DNA from: Arthrobacter sp. ES3-54
GTDB lineage: Bacteria; Actinomycetota; Actinomycetes; Actinomycetales; Micrococcaceae
Assembly (NCBI RefSeq): GCF_029504395.1
Contig: NZ_JAQFIF010000010.1
Coordinates: forward strand, 86,526-150,525
Length of the DNA: 64,000 bases
Direction: 5' to 3'
The notes beneath the pieces were generated by a model. That model searched no databases. It worked only from the letters and a program-made list of their open reading frames with translations, and was not told the origin of the DNA. The translations under genes and the position numbers were made by a program. Within the stretch, counting starts at the first letter, position 1; each line of letters begins with the position of its first letter. Shown piece after piece: positions 8,025 through 17,287 of the stretch.

Positions 8025-9383
8025 ATGAATCACACACAATCTGTTGCAGTGCCGCAACGGTCTTCGCCGGGGGCCCCTGCTCCCTCTACCGTTGGTGGGC
8101 CTGCATCACGGTTCTCCAAAGGCTCGGCAGCCGCTGTCCTGGTCTGCTGGCTGTTGGTGGTCTTCGATGGCTACGACCTGATCGTCTACGGCACGGTCCA
8201 GTCCTCCCTGATCTCCGAGACCGGTTGGGGGCTGACCAAGGCCACCGCCGGGACCATTGGTTCCATGGCCTTCGTCGGCATGATGATCGGGGCGATCTTC
8301 GCCGGCCGGATGGCCGACTCGTGGGGCCGCCGCCGCACCATCCTGGGCTGTGCCATCGTCTTCTCGATTTTCACCATCCTCTGCGCCTTCGCCCCCAGCG
8401 CAGCCGTCTTCGGGGGGCTGCGGCTCCTCGCGGGCATCGGACTCGGCGGCCTGGTGCCCTCGGCGAACGCCCTCGTTGCCGAACTGGTCCCCACCAAATG
8501 GCGGTCCACCATTGCCACCCTGATGATGTCCGGCGTCCCGATCGGCGGGTCCATCGCCGCCCTCGTCGGCATCCAGCTGATCCCCGCCTTCGGTTGGGAG
8601 TCCATGTTCCTCGTGGCCGTACTCGCACTGATGATCGTGGTCCCGCTCGGTCTGAGATACCTTCCGGAAACGCTCGCCCCCGTCAACGCCACGGGCAGCG
8701 CAACAGGCAAGGCAGCCCGCAAGGCAGCCGGCAGCGGCCGAACCATCGAGGAGCCGATCGGCTTCAAGTCCCTGCTCCGCGCCCCGTACTTGGGAGTTAG
8801 CCTGCTGTTCGCCCTTGCGACGATCGCCACCCTGTTCGCCTGGTACGGGCTGGGCACCTGGCTGCCCAACCTCATGCAATTGGCCGGCTACAACCTGGGG
8901 TCCGCACTGACCTTCGCCCTGGCCCTCAACCTGGGTGCGGTAGCCGGCTCGGTGATCACCGCCTGGGCCGGAACCCGCTTCGGTCCGATCCCGACGGCGA
9001 TCGCCGCGGCCGCCGTCGCCGCCGCCGGGCTCCTGGTCCTGGTGACGGGACCGCCGGTCACCGTCGTGTACCTCATGCTGGTCCTCGCCGGCGTCGGCAC
9101 CCACGGCACGCAGTGCCTGATCATCGCCGCCGTCGCGAGCCACTATCCCGGGCACCTGCGCGGGACCGCGCTGGGCTGGGCACTCGGGACGGGCCGCATC
9201 GGCGCCGTCGCCGCACCCCAGATCGGCGGCCTCCTGCTGGCCGCCGGACTCGGCGTCAATTCCAACTTCCTCGCCTTCGCCGGCGCAGCCGCCGTCGCCG
9301 CGGTCCTGCTGGCCGCCGTCGGCCGCAAACTCAAGTCAAAATCCTCAACCCCATCCTCACCAACAGGAGCAAGCAATGTCTGA
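8025..9383 (+). CDS. genK: aromatic acid:H+ symporter (MFS, AAHS family), 3-hydroxybenzoate/gentisate uptake
   Basis: 452 residues from the ATG at 8025, with AGGACAG upstream and 12 predicted helices. Helix 1 carries FDGYDLIVYG, the DGxD signature of AAHS transporters such as PcaK and GenK. The loop 2-3 motif is GRMADSWGRRRT. Between the two halves is an Ala/Gly/Lys-rich loop. The last 8 bases overlap genH. Placed divergently from genR with the shared operator. Substrate is inferred from context. Confidence 0.9.
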   Translation: MNHTQSVAVPQRSSPGAPAPSTVGGPASRFSKGSAAAVLVCWLLVVFDGYDLIVYGTVQSSLISETGWGLTKATAGTIGSMAFVGMMIGAIFAGRMADSWGRRRTILGCAIVFSIFTILCAFAPSAAVFGGLRLLAGIGLGGLVPSANALVAELVPTKWRSTIATLMMSGVPIGGSIAALVGIQLIPAFGWESMFLVAVLALMIVVPLGLRYLPETLAPVNATGSATGKAARKAAGSGRTIEEPIGFKSLLRAPYLGVSLLFALATIATLFAWYGLGTWLPNLMQLAGYNLGSALTFALALNLGAVAGSVITAWAGTRFGPIPTAIAAAAVAAAGLLVLVTGPPVTVVYLMLVLAGVGTHGTQCLIIAAVASHYPGHLRGTALGWALGTGRIGAVAAPQIGGLLLAAGLGVNSNFLAFAGAAAVAAVLLAAVGRKLKSKSSTPSSPTGASNV

Positions 9384-10647
9384 GCACGCCCCGTCCACCG
9401 ATGTCCTGTCCACCGATGTCCTCGTCATCGGAGGGGGAATGGCCGGACTGGCCGGAGCCCTCGCGCTGCGTGAAAACGGCGCCAACGTCACGCTCGTGGA
9501 GCGGGCCCCCGAATTCGGCGAGGTCGGCGCGGGGCTGCAGATGGCCCCCAACGCCTCCCGCGTCCTGAAGCGCTGGGGCCTGCTGGAAAAGGCCCTGGAA
9601 ATCGGCGTCCAGCCCAAGCACCTGGTGTTCCGCGACGCCGTCACCGGCGAGGAACTCACGCGCCAGAGCCTCGGCGGGGAATTCGAGGAGCGCTACGGTG
9701 CCCCGTACGTCGTGATCCACCGCAGCGACCTGCACCGGGTCCTGCTCGAAGGCTGCGAGGCCGCGGGCGTCAAGCTGGTCAATGACGTCATGGTCGAGAG
9801 TGTTGAAACCGTGAACGGCCGCGGTGTGGCCCACACCGCCGCCGGGGTGGACTACGAGGCCGACGTCGTGATCGGCGCCGACGGGCTCAAGTCCACTCTG
9901 CGCCCGCTGGTCGCCAATGATGAACCCGTGCCCTCGGCCTACGTCGCCTACCGCGGCACCGTGCCGATCACCGAAAACACGCCCAAGGCTGACCTCGAGG
10001 ACGTCATCGTCTACCTCGGACCGGATTGCCACCTGGTGCAGTACCCGCTGCGCAAGGGCAAGCTGCTGAACACCGTGGCCGTCTTCAAGTCGGCCTCGTT
10101 CGAACGCGGCGAGGAGCAGTACGGGGGAGTGGACGAGCTCGAGGCGGCGTACAAGGATTGCGTTCCGGCCGTCCAGGATGCGCTGAAGAACCTGGGCACC
10201 AGCATGCGCTGGCCCATGTACGATCGCGATCCGACCGAAAACTGGGTGGCGGGCCGGATGGTGCTGATGGGCGACGCCGCGCACCCGATGCTGCAGTACC
10301 TGGCCCAGGGCGCCTGCCAGGCGCTCGAGGACGCAGCCGTCCTGCAGGACGCCAGCAGCGGCACCGTGTTCACCGCGGACGGAGTCAACCCGGACGGCTG
10401 GGAGGACGCCATCAAGGAATTCAACAACGTCCGCGCCGGCCGAACCGCCCAGGTCCAGCGCACCGCCCGTATCTGGGGCGAATCCTGGCACGTTTCCGGG
10501 CTGGCCCGGACGCTGCGCAACCTCCTCTTCAAGAGCCGGAAGGACAACGACTTCCGGTACAACGACTGGCTGTACGGCCAGACCGGCGACGGCGTGCCGG
10601 CAGTTCGCGCTGCCCAGCCGAGTCTGGCGGACCGGGTTTCTGCCTGA
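9376..10647 (+). CDS. genH: 3-hydroxybenzoate 6-hydroxylase (FAD monooxygenase)
   Basis: 423 residues, ATG after AGGAGC. It para-hydroxylates 3-hydroxybenzoate to gentisate with NAD(P)H and O2. The N-terminal FAD motif is VLVIGGGMAGLAGALAL, then GLQMAPNASRVL, the DG motif VVIGADGLKSTLR (~residues 170-182) and the second FAD motif GDAAHPMLQYLAQGACQALE (~298-317). The sequence closely follows group A aromatic hydroxylases of the Rhodococcus 3HB6H type. Salicylate 1-hydroxylase is a related alternative, but the complete gentisate pathway beside it supports this call. Confidence 0.9.
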   Translation: MSEHAPSTDVLSTDVLVIGGGMAGLAGALALRENGANVTLVERAPEFGEVGAGLQMAPNASRVLKRWGLLEKALEIGVQPKHLVFRDAVTGEELTRQSLGGEFEERYGAPYVVIHRSDLHRVLLEGCEAAGVKLVNDVMVESVETVNGRGVAHTAAGVDYEADVVIGADGLKSTLRPLVANDEPVPSAYVAYRGTVPITENTPKADLEDVIVYLGPDCHLVQYPLRKGKLLNTVAVFKSASFERGEEQYGGVDELEAAYKDCVPAVQDALKNLGTSMRWPMYDRDPTENWVAGRMVLMGDAAHPMLQYLAQGACQALEDAAVLQDASSGTVFTADGVNPDGWEDAIKEFNNVRAGRTAQVQRTARIWGESWHVSGLARTLRNLLFKSRKDNDFRYNDWLYGQTGDGVPAVRAAQPSLADRVSA

Positions 10648-10694
10648 TCCCGAACGGATCCCCGGCTGGCACACCGGCCAACCCACCACGCGCT

Positions 10695-10725
10695 GCGGAC
10701 CGGCTCCATCCAGGAGCCGGTCCGC
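10695..10725. terminator. bidirectional hairpin between genH and the convergent SCO1664-type gene
   Basis: GCGGACCGGCTCC (10695-10707) and GGAGCCGGTCCGC (10713-10725) form a perfect 13-bp stem with loop ATCCA. It sits in the 87-base gap between convergent genes. There is no long T-tract. Confidence 0.7.
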
Positions 10726-10734
10726 GGTGCGTTC

Positions 10735-11436
10735 CTATACCAGCGGCCACGGGTAGCGCATGCCGGTGCGGTCAACCGGGAGCACACCTTGGTGCAGCAA
10801 GCGCCGCACCCGGCGCCGCAGGGCGGTGACCTCGGCAACGTCGAGAAGCTCCGCCATGTCGCCCGGCACGGCCTCTGCGAGCGGAGCGATGCCTTCGAGA
10901 AGGGCTCCAGGGATGGGAACACCGGCGAAGTCCCAGATCACGGTGCGCAGTTTGAAGCCCGCCGAGAAGCACAGTCCATGATCGATGCCCCACACCGTTC
11001 CGTCATGGCCGCGGAGCACGTGCCCGCTCTTGCGGTCGGTGTTGTTCGCGACACAATCGAACAGGGCGATCTGCAACAGCCTGTGGTGGGTCTCGGGGGA
11101 GTCCGCATACAGGGTGAAATAGTGCTCGCCGAAGTCGCACTCGACGAACAGCTGAAGCGAGCCGACCCCCATGGGCGAGTCCTCGCGGATCACCGTCGGC
11201 GGGACGATTCCCCATCCCAGGTATTCGCTGAGCAGATAGGCCGCGCGTTCCCGGCGGTAGAGCCCGGGCTCAAAGTCGATCAGCGGCCGTTCTCCGGTCT
11301 CCGGCTTGTAGACCGCGTAAACCGAATCGGCCCCGCAAGAGACCTCGACAAGGAACGCCGCGTTGCTGCCGCGCGGGATGCGTCCGAGCAGTTCGATGCG
11401 GCCCTCTACGAGCAGTGTCAGCTCCCGTTCCGACAC
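10735..11436 (-). CDS. SCO1664-family protein (PI3/4-kinase-like fold)
   Basis: 233 residues, GTG start. The sequence follows the actinobacterial SCO1664 family: a phosphate-loop-like start (LLGRIPRGSNAAFLVEV), a YAVYKPETGERPL lysine region, the catalytic-loop-like FDCVANNTDRKSGHVL and the metal-site-like VWGIDHGLCF. Together these suggest a protein or small-molecule kinase fold. Function is unknown. It lies 13 bases downstream of an MSMEG_4193-type phosphatase gene, its usual neighbour. The DUF3090 gene that normally lies between the two is absent. Confidence 0.85.
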   Translation of the reverse strand: MSERELTLLVEGRIELLGRIPRGSNAAFLVEVSCGADSVYAVYKPETGERPLIDFEPGLYRRERAAYLLSEYLGWGIVPPTVIREDSPMGVGSLQLFVECDFGEHYFTLYADSPETHHRLLQIALFDCVANNTDRKSGHVLRGHDGTVWGIDHGLCFSAGFKLRTVIWDFAGVPIPGALLEGIAPLAEAVPGDMAELLDVAEVTALRRRVRRLLHQGVLPVDRTGMRYPWPLV

Positions 11437-11449
11437 TGTCCGTCCCTTT

Positions 11450-12109
11450 TCATGACTTCCTCAGTCCGCTCAACGGTTCCAGGGTCGCGTTCACCATGAG
11501 CACGGCGGGCGCCTGACCCTCCACATACGAGATGGCCGAGACCGAGCCCGGGCTGATGACGATCCGCTGGAAGTGGTCCAGATGGGTGCCAAGGGCGTGG
11601 GCAACGGCGGCCTTGATCGGATCGGCGTGGGAGAAGCACACGACGACGCCCCCGGCGTGAGCGGCGCACAGTGCCTCCAGCGTTCCGACCATTCGAGCTT
11701 GCATCTGCGCGAAGCTCTCCCCGTTCGGGAAGCGGAAGGCCGACGGGGTGTGCTGCACGGTCTGCCACTGCGGCAGGCCCGCCAATTCGGCGAGCGCGGC
11801 TCCGGTCCACTCGCCGAAGTCACACTCGATGAGGCCGGCGTTCTCATGAACCTCGAGCCCGGTGCAGACTGCCGTGGGCTCTGCAGTCTCGCGGGTGCGC
11901 TCCAACGGAGAGGAATAGATGGCATCGATGGGAAGACCCGCGAGCCGTTCCGCGACCCGTTCAGCCTGGGCCCGGCCCTGGCCTGAAAGGTGCAGTCCCG
12001 GGGCCCGCCCCGGCAGCACCGTCCCCGTCGTAGGTGTCTGCCCGTGGCGCACCAAAAGAATGAGCGTGGCCTGGGGTGCCGCGGGTGCCGACGGCGCTGC
12101 TGCAGTCAT
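11450..12109 (-). CDS. histidine phosphatase, MSMEG_4193 family
   Basis: 219 residues from the ATG at 12109. The longer frame upstream is not supported. The catalytic motif is LILLVRHGQTPTTG, giving the phospho-acceptor His of the RHG motif. It is followed by SSPLERTRETA, the acid ECDFGEWTG and the second His in VVCFSHADPIKAA. These phosphomutase-like proteins occur in actinobacteria together with DUF3090 and SCO1664, often near mshC. Here only SCO1664 follows. It is divergent from the MoxR-like operon, with a 153-base gap. Substrate unknown. Confidence 0.87.
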   Translation of the reverse strand: MTAAAPSAPAAPQATLILLVRHGQTPTTGTVLPGRAPGLHLSGQGRAQAERVAERLAGLPIDAIYSSPLERTRETAEPTAVCTGLEVHENAGLIECDFGEWTGAALAELAGLPQWQTVQHTPSAFRFPNGESFAQMQARMVGTLEALCAAHAGGVVVCFSHADPIKAAVAHALGTHLDHFQRIVISPGSVSAISYVEGQAPAVLMVNATLEPLSGLRKS

Positions 12110-12262
12110 CAGCACTAAGCGTAGCGGCAGGGGCCCCGCCCGAGCTTGCGAGGGGAGGGGGAGCCGCGCAGCGGTAACGCTCACCGCCTACCCCGGGCCC
12201 ATGTGCAGGAATATTGGGAAATTCCCTCGATTCGCCGCACGCTCGAGGACTACCGTGGAGGG

Positions 12263-13651
12263 GTGAGTGATCGTCCCGATATCTTCACTGTTGGCGAACT
12301 GCGTTCAGCCGGCCATGTCTACAAGGACTTGCGCCACGAGGTCCGCGGCAACCTGCTAGCCGCCCTGACGGCCGGCCGTGATCCGTGGCCCGGGATGTTT
12401 GGTTTCGGCCGGACCGTCCTGCCCCAGCTCGAACGTGCTTTGATCGCCGGTCACGACGTCGTCCTGCTCGGCGAGCGGGGACAGGGCAAGACGCGGCTTC
12501 TGCGCACCTTGGCGGGGCTGCTCGACGAGTGGTCGCCGGTCATCGAGGGATCGGAACTGAACGAACACCCGTACGAACCGATCACGGAGCAGTCCCGAGC
12601 TCGTGTGCTCACCGAAGGTGACCGGCTGCGTGTGTCGTGGCGCCATCGATCGGAACGTTACGTCGAGAAGCTGGCTACCCCGGACACTTCCGTTGCCGAC
12701 CTCATTGGCGACGTCGACCCCATGCGGGTGGCCGAGGGCCGCCGGCTCGGTGACCCGGAAACCATCCACTACGGTCTCGTGCCGCGATCCAACCGCGGGA
12801 TCATCGCCATCAACGAACTGCCCGACCTCGCCGAGCGGATCCAGGTCGCAATGCTCAACGTGATGGAGGAGCGCGATATCCAGATCCGCGGCTACGTGCT
12901 GCGGCTACCGCTGGACGTGCTCGTCGTCGCGTCCGCCAACCCGGAGGACTACACCAACCGCGGCAGGATCATCACGCCCTTGAAGGACCGCTTCGGCGCC
13001 GAGATCCGAACGCACTATCCGATCGAGCTCGATGACGAGGTCGCAGTCATCCATCAGGAGGGGCGGTTGGTCGCCGACGTCCCGCCCGTCATCCTCGAGA
13101 TCCTAGCCCGCTACACCCGCGCGCTGCGGCAATCCCCGGCCATCAACCAGACCTCCGGGGTTTCGGCGCGTTTCGCCATCGCGGGTGCCGAAACCGTCGC
13201 CGCGGCGGCCCTGCGCCGGGCCAGCATGCGCAGGGAGGACGAGGCAGTCGCGCGCATCGTCGACCTGGCGGCTGCGGTCGAGGTCCTCACGGGCAAGATC
13301 GAGTTCGAATCGGGGGAGGAAGGGCGTGAACAATCCGTCCTCGATCACCTCTTGCGCCTGGCTACTGCCGAAGCGGCGCGGGCGCACTTCCATGGCCTGG
13401 ACCTCGGCCCCCTCGTTGCGGCGCTTGACGGCCACAGGACCGTGACCACAGGAGAACAAGTCACCGCGCGGGAGTTCCTCGAAAACCTCCCGACTCTTGA
13501 CGGATCCGGCCTTTACGACGAGATCAGCGGGCGCCTGGCCGCCAAGAACGACGGGCAGCGCGCCGCCGCCATCGAACTTGCATTGGAGGGTCTCTACCTC
13601 GCCCGGCGGATCTCCAAGGAATCCGACGACGAGGAAACGATCTACGGCTAG
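12263..13651 (+). CDS. MoxR/Mg-chelatase ChlI-like AAA ATPase
   Basis: 462 residues from the GTG at 12263, directly behind GGAGG. Walker A GERGQGKTR is near residue 70. The Walker B region IIAINELPDLAERIQ is near 178. Between them lies the Mg-chelatase-type insert with EGRRLGDPETIHYGLVPR, a feature of ChlI/BchI. The C-terminal lid is ~280-440. It is followed 43 bases later by a VWA-domain gene. Such MoxR/VWA pairs are thought to act as ATP-driven metal-insertion or remodelling machines. No porphyrin or cobalamin genes are near, so the target is unknown. Confidence 0.85.
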   Translation: MSDRPDIFTVGELRSAGHVYKDLRHEVRGNLLAALTAGRDPWPGMFGFGRTVLPQLERALIAGHDVVLLGERGQGKTRLLRTLAGLLDEWSPVIEGSELNEHPYEPITEQSRARVLTEGDRLRVSWRHRSERYVEKLATPDTSVADLIGDVDPMRVAEGRRLGDPETIHYGLVPRSNRGIIAINELPDLAERIQVAMLNVMEERDIQIRGYVLRLPLDVLVVASANPEDYTNRGRIITPLKDRFGAEIRTHYPIELDDEVAVIHQEGRLVADVPPVILEILARYTRALRQSPAINQTSGVSARFAIAGAETVAAAALRRASMRREDEAVARIVDLAAAVEVLTGKIEFESGEEGREQSVLDHLLRLATAEAARAHFHGLDLGPLVAALDGHRTVTTGEQVTAREFLENLPTLDGSGLYDEISGRLAAKNDGQRAAAIELALEGLYLARRISKESDDEETIYG

Positions 13652-13694
13652 GAACGACGTCGGCTGGAACATAGGGACAGGGATAGGCGGCATT

Positions 13695-15701
13695 ATGGTT
13701 GTCCACAACCACTCCTCCAGGTACGGCCGGTATCGGGGAGGACCCGATCCGCTCGCCCCGCCGGTGGACCTGGCGGAGGCGCTCGACGCGATGGCCGACG
13801 ACGTCATGGCCGGGTACTCACCGAGGCACGCCCTGCAGGAGTACCTGCGGCGCGGCGGCCGCAACCATGAAGGGCTCGATGCCCTCGCCGGCCGCGTTCA
13901 ACAGCGCCGGAGTGAACTGCTGAGCCGCCACCGGCTGGACGGCACCCTCAGCGAGGTCCAGAAGCTTCTCGACACCGCCGTGCTGGAGGAGCGCAAACAA
14001 CTCGCCCGCGACGTCACGATGGACGACACCGACCGCGCATTACGGGAGATGCAGCTACAGAACCTGCCCTCTTCCACAGCGGCGGCGGTCAACGAACTCG
14101 CCTCCTACGACTGGCAGTCAAGCAGCGCACGGGAAGCCTATGAGCGGATCAAGGACCTGCTGGGCCGTGAGGTTCTCGACCAAAGGTTCGCCGGCATGAA
14201 GCAGGCGCTCAAGGACGCCACCGTTGAGGACCGCGCGGCAGTGAGCGAGATGCTGCGAGATCTCAACGATCTGCTCGGAAAACACCGGCGCGGCGAAGAC
14301 ACCGACGCGGACTTCCGAGAGTTCATGTCGCGGCACAACCACTTCTTTCCAGAGAATCCACAATCCGTCGAGGAGCTGGTCGACGCCCTCGCCCAGCGCG
14401 CGGCCGCGGCCCAGCGGCTCCTGCAATCCATGTCGCAGGAGCAGCGCGATGAGCTGATGCGCCTGTCCGCCCAAGCATTCGGTTCGCCCGAACTCATGGC
14501 TCAGCTCGATCAACTCGACTCCAGCCTGCGCGCCTTACGCCCCGGCGAGGACTGGACGGGCTCCGAACGCTTCGAGGGCCAGGAAGGACTCGGGCTAGGC
14601 GACGGCACCGGCGTACTCCAGGACATCGCCGAACTCGACGAACTGGCCGAACAGCTCTCCCAGTCCTATAGCGGGTCCCGCCTCGACGACCTGGATCTGG
14701 ATGCCCTCGCCCGCCAACTCGGGCAGAGTGCCGCCGTGACGGCCCGTACCCTCGGGGAGATCGAGCGGGCCATGCAGGACGGCGGCTACCTGCGGCGCGA
14801 TGCGGACAACGACCTCAAGCTGTCGCCGCAGGCCATGCGACGGCTCGGCAGGTCACTATTGCGCGACACCGCCAAGCAACTGTCCGGCCGGCAAGGGGGC
14901 CGCGACACGCGCGTCGCTGGGGCTGCCGGCGAGCAGACTGGCTCCAGCCGCCAGTGGGAGTTCGGCGACGCCGAGCCGTGGGACGTCACCCGCACCATGA
15001 CAAACGCGATCCGCCGGACGATGGCCGACGGCGGTGACCCGAGCCGCGGGGTCCGCCTCGGTGTGGGCGACATCGAGGTGACGGAGACAGAGGCGCGCAC
15101 CCAGGCCGCCGTCGCGCTGCTCGTCGATGTGTCGTTCTCGATGGCCGCCGAGGGCCGGTGGGTGCCAATGAAACGCACCGCCCTCGCCCTGCACCACCTC
15201 GTCTCAACCCGGTTCCGCGGGGATCGACTGCAGCTGATCACGTTCGGCCGCTACGCCCAGGCCATGGACATCGGTGAGCTCACGGCCCTGCCAGCCCTGC
15301 GGGAACAGGGGACCAATCTGCATCACGGCTTGCTGCTGGCGGGTCGATTCTTCCGCCAGCACCCGTCCATGCAGCCCGTCCTCCTCGTGGTGACCGACGG
15401 CGAGCCCACCGCGCACCTGCTGGCCGACGGCGAGACGTGGTTCGCCTGGCCTCCCGACACGGAAACCATCCGAGTCACGGTCGCCGAGCTCGACCGCCTC
15501 GGACGTGCCGGCACACAAGCCACGTTTTTCCGGCTCGGCGACGACCCAGGGCTCGAGCGGTTCGTCCAGCGCATGGTCCGCCGAATCGACGGCCGGGTGG
15601 TCGCGCCCGAGGCTGGAGATCTGGGGGCTGCCGTTGTGGGGGAGTACCTCCGCGCCCACTTCCGCGGCCGCCCGTACGACGACGCCGACTGGGCATTCTA
15701 G
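13695..15701 (+). CDS. VWA-domain partner of the MoxR-like ATPase (ChlD-like)
   Basis: 668 residues from the ATG at 13695; the longer in-frame upstream part overlaps the ATPase gene out of frame. The N-terminal 450 residues are helical and charged, with many Leu/Gln/Asp. A VWA domain follows with a complete MIDAS: DVSFS at about 477, T in REQGTNLHHGL, and D in LLVVTDGEPT at about 565. Together with the preceding ATPase it resembles the ChlI-ChlD pair of metal chelatases. It probably binds a divalent metal and acts in the cytoplasm. Substrate unknown. Confidence 0.85.
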   Translation: MVVHNHSSRYGRYRGGPDPLAPPVDLAEALDAMADDVMAGYSPRHALQEYLRRGGRNHEGLDALAGRVQQRRSELLSRHRLDGTLSEVQKLLDTAVLEERKQLARDVTMDDTDRALREMQLQNLPSSTAAAVNELASYDWQSSSAREAYERIKDLLGREVLDQRFAGMKQALKDATVEDRAAVSEMLRDLNDLLGKHRRGEDTDADFREFMSRHNHFFPENPQSVEELVDALAQRAAAAQRLLQSMSQEQRDELMRLSAQAFGSPELMAQLDQLDSSLRALRPGEDWTGSERFEGQEGLGLGDGTGVLQDIAELDELAEQLSQSYSGSRLDDLDLDALARQLGQSAAVTARTLGEIERAMQDGGYLRRDADNDLKLSPQAMRRLGRSLLRDTAKQLSGRQGGRDTRVAGAAGEQTGSSRQWEFGDAEPWDVTRTMTNAIRRTMADGGDPSRGVRLGVGDIEVTETEARTQAAVALLVDVSFSMAAEGRWVPMKRTALALHHLVSTRFRGDRLQLITFGRYAQAMDIGELTALPALREQGTNLHHGLLLAGRFFRQHPSMQPVLLVVTDGEPTAHLLADGETWFAWPPDTETIRVTVAELDRLGRAGTQATFFRLGDDPGLERFVQRMVRRIDGRVVAPEAGDLGAAVVGEYLRAHFRGRPYDDADWAF

Positions 15702-16071
15702 GCGGCCAGCGGAGATAACAGACGCAGAGATTTCAAAATTCGACCATCACGCGCCCCGCTTCAAGACCGTCCAAACGTGACTGAAATGTCAAGGGCCAAT
15801 ATCGAACTGTCACGCCATTTCCCTAGTCACGGGACAAATGCCGGCCGTAAAGTGAGCGCCATCACTCACTTCAAAGTCTGGGGCCTCCATGCTGATTGGC
15901 CGAAAGCCCGCCGCCCCTCAGACAGCTGCGGCTTTCGCTGTGAGTGGCTCGAAGGGAGCGGTTTGATTCCTCTGCGGGAGGTGCACAGCGGCCACCGCGA
16001 CTTTGGGCTGCGCCGATTCAGAATCGGCTGAGGTTGCCCTCAACAGAGCGAGACGATGGGAAAGGACAGCG
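15702..16071. other. intergenic region, nothing recognised
   Basis: Some 370 bases with only a short unconvincing frame (15777-16031), which lacks a ribosome-binding site and any family signal. No hairpin with a T-tract is seen. Confidence 0.5.
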
Positions 16072-16458
16072 GTGAAGTACAGCAGAAATGATGAGTTTCC
16101 GACTCCGCTAAGCGCAGCCCGGGCCCGAACGGTCCTGGCCGACCACTTCAGAGCGCTGCGGTTCAGCGTCAAGGATCTCCCGAATGGACTGGAGATCAGT
16201 GCGGGATCGGACTTCATATTCCGTCTTCTGGGCTTCCTGGCACCCAGGAGCATCCCCGTTGGCCTAACGGTTCAGCTCGAAAGACGCAGCGGCGGCACGA
16301 CCGTGAAGGCTAGGGCTTCCGACAGGCTCGGGCGGTACCTGAGTGACCGGAAGTTTTCCGGCACGGAAGAGGCTTTAAACGGCAAGCTTGCGGCTCTGCT
16401 CAATGAATCGCGGACGGCCCTCGGAGTGGACGAACGCCGAAACGGGCCACCTAGCTAG
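16072..16458 (+). CDS. hypothetical protein (128 aa)
   Basis: GTG at 16072 follows AAAGGACAGC with good spacing, so it was preferred to the upstream frame. The protein alternates charged and hydrophobic segments (ARARTVLADHFRALRFSV; GLEISAGSDFIFRLLGFL), which suggests an alpha/beta fold. It has no signal peptide or membrane helix. Family not recognised. It stands alone between the VWA gene and the convergent AlkD-like gene. Confidence 0.6.
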   Translation: MKYSRNDEFPTPLSAARARTVLADHFRALRFSVKDLPNGLEISAGSDFIFRLLGFLAPRSIPVGLTVQLERRSGGTTVKARASDRLGRYLSDRKFSGTEEALNGKLAALLNESRTALGVDERRNGPPS

Positions 16459-16517
16459 GCTGAGACCTTCACCCGCCGCCGACCCGCGGCTGGGCACGAG
16501 CCTGAGCTCAGAGCCTC

Positions 16518-17177
16518 CTACTTATCCTGCTGTCGGCGAACCATCTCGGTGATCCAGGTGGGCGCGAACGGAGACGTGCAGTTTGAGGGAGTCGGGTAGT
16601 CCTTGAGCACCTCCAGGCGCTCACCAATGTCCATTGCACGGGTGCGGTACCCGGCGTGCTCGATCCCGATCTGGGCCAGGCAGTGGTTCATCGCCCACTG
16701 CAGGCGGTCCGGGGCGTCTTTCATCTCCGCCTCGATGACGTCGAGGAGTCCGGTGAGGTCGAGCCCCTCGGGATTCTTCGCCACGCGTTCGGTGGTCAGG
16801 GCCCAGCCGGCACTCGCGACCACTGGATCCGGGTCCGCGAACCAGGCCACGCGCAGTTCTTCGGAGTGCGGGTTCTTCTTCACTACGTAGTTCACGAGCC
16901 AGTCGTGCACCTTGGGGGTGCGCGCCTTGCGCAACATGACGTCCAACTCGTCACGCTCGAACGCCTTCGGGCGACAGATCAGGATCGACAGTAGTCTCGC
17001 CGCGGTGTCATCCGTCTCCCAAAGCTGGCGAGAGAGTTCCTGCTGCGTCTTCAGCCGCTTCGCAACCGCGCGTAGTTTGCCGAGGTTCACACCGTGATCG
17101 TCTCCGTGCTTCTCGTTCACCTCGCGTGCCCTCGGGTCCTCGAGACCGGCCAGTTCGGCCATGACCTCGGCCACCAT
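16518..17177 (-). CDS. DNA alkylation repair protein (AlkD-like HEAT-repeat)
   Basis: 219 residues, ATG behind AGGAGGCC. All-helical HEAT-like repeats with the family features LRAVAKRLKTQQELSRQLW, ARLLSILI and VHDWLVNYVVKKNP. AlkD-type glycosylases excise N3- and N7-alkylpurines without base flipping. Length is close to the family norm of about 230. It is monocistronic and followed by a hypothetical gene on the other strand. The upstream side is insulated by a strong hairpin. Confidence 0.85.
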   Translation of the reverse strand: MVAEVMAELAGLEDPRAREVNEKHGDDHGVNLGKLRAVAKRLKTQQELSRQLWETDDTAARLLSILICRPKAFERDELDVMLRKARTPKVHDWLVNYVVKKNPHSEELRVAWFADPDPVVASAGWALTTERVAKNPEGLDLTGLLDVIEAEMKDAPDRLQWAMNHCLAQIGIEHAGYRTRAMDIGERLEVLKDYPTPSNCTSPFAPTWITEMVRRQQDK

Positions 17178-17287
17178 CGTCTCGGCCTCCTTTGCCTCCT
17201 GTCCATCAATTGTGAGATTCAGCCTACTGGGGAAGCGCGCTCAACCGAGCGATCAGCAAGCGCATGGTCAAGAAACGACAGGGGAGC

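Noticed and set aside
9331..10689. 452-codon open frame on the minus strand
   Set aside because: It lies entirely opposite genH, whose FAD motifs are intact. Composition is that of a mirror frame.
15777..16031. 84-codon frame on the plus strand in the gap after the VWA gene
   Set aside because: No ribosome-binding site, no family signal, amino-acid make-up not convincing.
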